Shown here: piece after piece, positions 7,165 through 7,180 of the stretch | How positions within the stretch are numbered: the first letter of the stretch is position 1 | Layout of the letters: each line of letters starts with the position of its first letter | Source: Chitinophagaceae bacterium | GTDB taxonomy: Bacteria > Bacteroidota > Bacteroidia > Chitinophagales > Chitinophagaceae | Assembly: GCA_003526435.1 (NCBI GenBank) | Contig: DPWF01000349.1 | Coordinates: forward strand, 713 to 7,892 | DNA length: 7,180 nt | Direction of reading: 5' to 3' | The notes under the pieces: generated by a model | The model's input: only the letters and a program-made list of their open reading frames with translations | The model's database searches: none | What the model was told of the DNA's origin: nothing | Made by a program: the position numbers and the translations under genes

Positions 7165-7180
7165 AACAGCCATTGTTGTT
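7154..7180 (+). CDS. 5' end of a gene, probable FAD-dependent amine/amino-acid oxidoreductase (truncated at right edge)
   Basis: An ATG at 7154 opens a new frame inside the last codons of the transporter gene, overlapping it by 11 bp. The nine visible codons read MNHKTAIVV: a short polar start and then a hydrophobic strand, as at the first beta strand of a Rossmann FAD-binding fold, after which a GxGxxG loop would be expected just outside the window. The phosphonatase-like HAD family is known to be neighboured by FAD-dependent oxidoreductases of the DAO type (TIGR03364), proposed to deaminate an aminophosphonate oxidatively to the aldehyde that the hydrolase uses. The product call therefore rests on nine residues plus context; that a coupled gene starts here is better supported than what it encodes. 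Confidence 0.55.

Overview
The window looks like a piece of a Bacteroidota chromosome. It has moderate-to-low GC, a SusC/SusD outer-membrane pair, start sites without clear Shine-Dalgarno sequences, and a transporter of a type I associate with Bacteroidota (DUF5690-like). A Chitinophagia- or Sphingobacteriia-type environmental bacterium is a plausible guess, but the sequence alone does not fix the genus. Every real gene is on the + strand and coding density is very high. I see no tRNA, rRNA, CRISPR array or mobile element.

Left part (2-4483): the 3' 2.9 kb of a SusC/RagA-type TonB-dependent receptor, truncated by the left edge so that its signal peptide and carboxypeptidase-like N-terminal domain are missing. 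After 18 nt comes a complete SusD-like lipoprotein of the SusD_2 subtype. Together they would form an outer-membrane import complex for an unidentified oligomeric or bulky ligand.

Middle (4484-4603): a 120-nt intergenic stretch with a perfect 11-bp inverted repeat (4522-4549), which probably marks the end of the susCD transcript or a processing site.

Right part (4604-7180): a tightly packed set of four genes. (1) A PhnZ-like HD-domain diiron oxygenase in which every metal and substrate residue I can align to PhnZ is present. (2) A phosphonatase-like HAD hydrolase with the PhnX hallmarks, D-x-A-G-T and the Schiff-base lysine. (3) A 12-helix MFS-like membrane protein of the DUF5690 type. (4) The first nine codons of a gene that looks like a FAD-dependent amine or amino-acid oxidoreductase. 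Junctions are a 4-bp ATGA overlap, a 9-nt gap and an 11-bp overlap, so this is almost certainly one translationally coupled operon.

Interpretation: the right-hand operon is best read as an aminophosphonate catabolic module. The transporter would bring in the phosphonate. The FAD enzyme would deaminate it oxidatively to a 2-oxoethylphosphonate, and the HAD enzyme would hydrolyse that product. The HD oxygenase would cleave a 1-hydroxy-phosphonate by oxidation. Two mechanistically different C-P bond-breaking enzymes thus sit in adjacent overlapping genes, without the transaminase PhnW or an ABC phosphonate importer in view. The neighbouring SusCD pair may deliver a phosphonate-bearing ligand across the outer membrane, but only proximity supports that.
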